Both the position numbers and the translations under genes were made by a program. Positions 61,889-64,000 of a stretch of 64,000 nt of DNA are shown here, piece after piece. Positions within the stretch are counted from its first letter, which is position 1. Every line of letters starts with the position of its first letter. Location of the stretch: NCBI GenBank assembly GCA_002747035.1, contig PDRZ01000018.1:104492-168491 (forward strand), given 5' to 3'. The DNA comes from Rhodobacterales bacterium. Lineage in GTDB: Bacteria > Pseudomonadota > Alphaproteobacteria > Rhodobacterales > Rhodobacteraceae. The notes beneath the pieces were generated by a model. It saw only the letters and a list, made by a program, of their open reading frames with translations, had not been told where the DNA came from and did not search any database.

Positions 61889-62584
61889 ATGTCGATCCGG
61901 CTCAAGGCGCTGTCCGTTCACCTTTTCACTGCCACGGGGGCGGTTTTTGCCATGCTGGCGATGCTGGCCGCGGTCGAGGCCAAGTGGGACCTGATGTTCC
62001 TGTGGCTGGTCGTGGCCTTTGCCGTAGACGGCGTGGACGGGCCGCTGGCGCGCAAATACCATGTGAAAACCAACGCTTCGGAATTTGACGGCGTGTTGCT
62101 GGACCTGATCATCGACTATCTGACTTACGTCTTCATCCCCGCATTCGCCCTGTTCAAATCCGGGCTGTTCGAAGGGTGGACCGGTTGGTTCGTGATCATC
62201 GTGATCACCTTTGCCAGCGCCATGTATTTCGCGGATACACGCATGAAAACAAAGGACAACTCCTTTTCCGGCTTTCCCGGATGCTGGAACATGGTGGCGA
62301 TTGTGGTGTTTGCTCTGACGCCGAATTTCTGGGTCATTCTGGCCTTGGTTGCGGTACTGGCCGTGGCCATGTTCCTGCCACTGAAATTCATCCACCCGGT
62401 CCGTACCGAACGCTGGCGGCTTTTGTCTTTGCCAATGGCGCTGGCCTGGACTTTCTTTGCGGGCTGGGCCGCTTGGGTCGATTTTCACCCGCAAAGCTGG
62501 GCCCACTGGGGATTGATCTTGACCTCGATCTACCTGCTTGGCGCAGGGATCGCACAACAGGCGCTGCCCCCGCGCCATAGCTGA
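61889..62584 (+). CDS. pcs: Phosphatidylcholine synthase
   Basis: 231-residue inner-membrane CDP-alcohol phosphatidyltransferase with six to seven helices. The catalytic motif is DGVDGPLARKYHVKTNASEF followed by DGVLLD (D-x2-D-G-x2-A-R...D-x3-D). It makes phosphatidylcholine from CDP-diacylglycerol and choline. The Pcs type, not phosphatidylserine synthase, fits the length and the acidic pattern. It lies 19 bp after xerC. Confidence 0.9.
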   Translation: MSIRLKALSVHLFTATGAVFAMLAMLAAVEAKWDLMFLWLVVAFAVDGVDGPLARKYHVKTNASEFDGVLLDLIIDYLTYVFIPAFALFKSGLFEGWTGWFVIIVITFASAMYFADTRMKTKDNSFSGFPGCWNMVAIVVFALTPNFWVILALVAVLAVAMFLPLKFIHPVRTERWRLLSLPMALAWTFFAGWAAWVDFHPQSWAHWGLILTSIYLLGAGIAQQALPPRHS

Positions 62585-62620
62585 AGCTTCGGCCCCCTCC
62601 CGCCCGGATCTCCGCGTGTC

Positions 62621-62669
62621 TAAAGCGTATCCGCATTACGTTGACTCGGCGTGATGTGGAAACGCTTTA
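62621..62669. repeat. Palindromic repeat family B, simple copy abutting family C
   Basis: 49 bp, TAAAGCGTATCCGCATTACG to GGAAACGCTTTA. It is directly followed by family C copy 3, 37 bp after the pcs stop. Confidence 0.85.
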
Positions 62670-62670
62670 A

Positions 62671-62722
62671 AAGCGTTCGACTTTCACCTGAAACAGGGAA
62701 AAGGGCGAACGCAGCGCGAAAC
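62671..62722 (+). repeat. Dispersed repeat family C, partial copy 3
   Basis: Matches the first 50 bp of 49802-49912 (AAGCGTTCGACTTTCACCTG and GCGAACGCAGCGCGA) and then stops. The terminal palindrome is lacking. Confidence 0.8.
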
Positions 62723-62743
62723 ACCTCCAGAACGTGAAAACGC

Positions 62744-62769
62744 AAAACGGCGGCCATGTCGGGCCGCCG
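62744..62769 (-). terminator. Terminator after the 160-residue membrane protein gene
   Basis: Stem CGGCGGCC / GGCCGCCG, followed on the minus strand by TTTTGCG. It lies 36 bp after the gene's stop. Confidence 0.65.
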
Positions 62770-62804
62770 CAGCGTTCGGTTATCCGCCTTGTCGGATGCG
62801 TCGT

Positions 62805-63287
62805 TTACGCGACGCAGGAAAAGGCCGGGCCCAATGCGGCGCGGATTTCACCAAGATTGTCAACGCTTTCAAGCGGCATTTCAACAACAGACTGGCCCTG
62901 CTGATTACGTGCGATCATCAGGCCATCGCGGAAATCCACCTCGCTCAGATCATCATAAGACAGGCGGGTGCGGCGCTTGACGGTGCCACTGTGATCGCGT
63001 TCGATCAGGCTCAGATACCCGCGGCGCGGATCAAGCTCGACTTCGGGCTGAATGGTGTACGCGGCAGATTGCAAAAGCGCGAGGCCGGACAGAACAAGGA
63101 ACAGGCTCAGCCCGAGTTTGATCAACATCAGCGCCGAATCCCAGTTGCTGCCGGGCACAACCCAAAGACCGGCGGCAGCGAGCAACAACACAACCCCGCC
63201 AAAGCCAGGCAGAACACGGCTCATCGGACGCCCCTCGATGGCCAGTTTGCCGTGGGTCTCTTCCATGTAGTTTGATGTCGCAACCAT
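62805..63287 (-). CDS. Membrane protein of unknown function, 160 residues
   Basis: Starts MVATSNYMEETHGKLAIEGR with AGAGGA 8 nt upstream. Two adjacent hydrophobic helices (VLPGFGGVVLLLAAAGLWVV and ALMLIKLGLSLFLVLSGLAL, about 25-70) are followed by a C-terminal soluble beta-rich domain (ELDPRRGYLSLIERD onward). It resembles small two-helix proteins of roseobacters, but I cannot name a family. Confidence 0.75.
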   Translation of the reverse strand: MVATSNYMEETHGKLAIEGRPMSRVLPGFGGVVLLLAAAGLWVVPGSNWDSALMLIKLGLSLFLVLSGLALLQSAAYTIQPEVELDPRRGYLSLIERDHSGTVKRRTRLSYDDLSEVDFRDGLMIARNQQGQSVVEMPLESVDNLGEIRAALGPAFSCVA

Positions 63288-63871
63288 GTTCCCGTTCCTC
63301 TTGCTTTTCTGTCAAGGCATCTGTCGGCTCGTGTGTCAGGATGAAAATGCTGGAACTTGACGGCAGCAGTTCGACGCAAATCTGATCTTTTTTGAAATAA
63401 TCAAGGCAAGTTGGACGAAATTATGGCGGCAAAAGGGCCCTGCCTGCGGGTGTGGGACATGACGTAAAGATAAGGGAATCGCCGCCCCGTCTGGCGCAAC
63501 CGCCCTGTCGGTTCACCCACCGCCCACGCCCCCCCGCAACCAACTGCCGCATGAGGTAACAAGCCGATCATGTGGGGATCAGAGGTCTTCGCGGCACGAC
63601 CATCGGCGGAACCCGTACAGAAAGAAGGCTGCGACGTAACGTCAAAGGCTTTGCGAAATAAGGAAAATTTTCCGGTTTTGTAAATTATTTACAAAATACC
63701 GCCGAAATCTGAAAAATAATTTTCTATTTTTTCCATGTTTTATGAAGAGTTATTAAAATCTTTTCAAACTCCAATATGATCCTAACCTATCTCGATGCGT
63801 GGGCGGAAAGCCGCCTTGGCTTCTTATCCATACCGCGCATTCTGAATAGCAAATCGGGAGGAGGAGCCCCT
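63288..63871. promoter_or_regulatory. Upstream region of acs
   Basis: 584 bp between a divergent membrane-protein gene and acs. The last 230 bp are strongly AT-rich, unlike the surrounding sequence, and contain the palindrome at 63676-63696. This is the likely promoter and regulator region of acs. No gene is seen. Confidence 0.6.
63676..63696. promoter_or_regulatory. Perfect 21-bp palindrome upstream of acs
   Basis: Arms TTTTGTAAAT and ATTTACAAAA flank a single T, about 176 bp before the acs start. A likely binding site for a dimeric regulator. Confidence 0.6.
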
Positions 63872-64000
63872 ATGTCCAACGAATCCAACGCCACAGTTGT
63901 ATACCCACCTTCATCTGCGCTGAGTGCGTCTTCGCATGCTGATCTTGCGACGTATGATGCGATGTATGCGGCGTCTGTTTTGGATCCCGATGCGTTTTGG
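63872..64000 (+). CDS. acs: Acetyl-CoA synthetase, N-terminal 43 codons (runs off the window)
   Basis: Activates acetate to acetyl-CoA with ATP. The visible start has the Acs N-terminal pattern: VVYPPSSALSASSHADLATY and DAMYAASVLDPDAFW, where YPPS and Y-xx-MY-xxS-xx-DP-xx-FW are conserved. The ribosome site GGGAGGAGGAG is very strong. The active domains are outside the window. Confidence 0.93.
   Translation, partial: MSNESNATVVYPPSSALSASSHADLATYDAMYAASVLDPDAFW

Overview
This window looks like a piece of the core chromosome of a Rhodobacteraceae alphaproteobacterium, most likely of the Roseobacter group. The evidence is the GC-rich coding sequence, the ethylmalonyl-CoA pathway genes (crotonyl-CoA carboxylase/reductase and ethylmalonyl-CoA mutase), an F1-only ATP synthase operon (atpHAGDC without F0 genes beside it), phosphatidylcholine synthase, CIRCE-controlled groESL, and several small proteins typical of the group. 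The genus cannot be fixed from the sequence alone. I see no prophage, integron, CRISPR array, insertion sequence, rRNA or tRNA.

Layout: 1-5.1 kb holds the 5' part of ccr (minus), a PlsB-type acyltransferase, a broken secreted-protein gene and ecm/meaA. 5.2-10.4 kb has deoD, a LysR remnant, an SHMT-like PLP enzyme, a DUF1989 protein and an FAD dehydrogenase. 10.7-13.9 kb has a 50-residue protein, a GNAT enzyme and groESL. 14-26.6 kb is a run of housekeeping and accessory metabolism genes: a TraB/GumN-like protein, alpha/beta hydrolases, DUF2161, Mn-dependent pyrophosphatase, SGNH hydrolase, HAD hydrolase, MaoC, ribF, a YcgN-like protein, threonine aldolase, a DsbA-like isomerase, prs and an H-type lectin protein. 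26.7-31.6 kb is atpHAGDC (minus). 32.3-39 kb has an unrecognised 321-residue protein, a methyltransferase divergent from gloB-tag, then clpA and an M23 peptidase. 39.3-49.4 kb is a long minus-strand block, ybgC-tolQRAB-pal-cpoB-tilS-ftsH-tam, covering envelope integrity, tRNA-Ile lysidine modification and membrane proteolysis. 50-53.7 kb is thpR, a conserved unknown protein and ruvCAB. 54-62.6 kb has DUF1127, prmA, a YeeE/YedE transporter, priA, transaldolase, DUF484-xerC and pcs. The window closes with the first codons of acs at 63.9 kb. Acs, Ccr and Ecm together would let acetate enter and be assimilated through the ethylmalonyl-CoA pathway.

The most unusual content is between the genes. 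At least four families of dispersed palindromic elements recur. Family A is about 110 bp, with three copies, one of them at the truncated end of a pseudogene. Family B begins TAAAGCGTTTCC and has six clear copies plus a fragment; two genes take their stop codon from it. Family C is about 111 bp with two full copies and one partial copy. Family D has two hairpins that share an identical 22-bp leader but have different 21-bp stems. A further hairpin, between family A copy 3 and the DUF2161 gene, carries a four-tract G-quadruplex motif as its loop. No new multigene system is evident; these elements, the unrecognised proteins and the degraded genes are the parts worth a second look.
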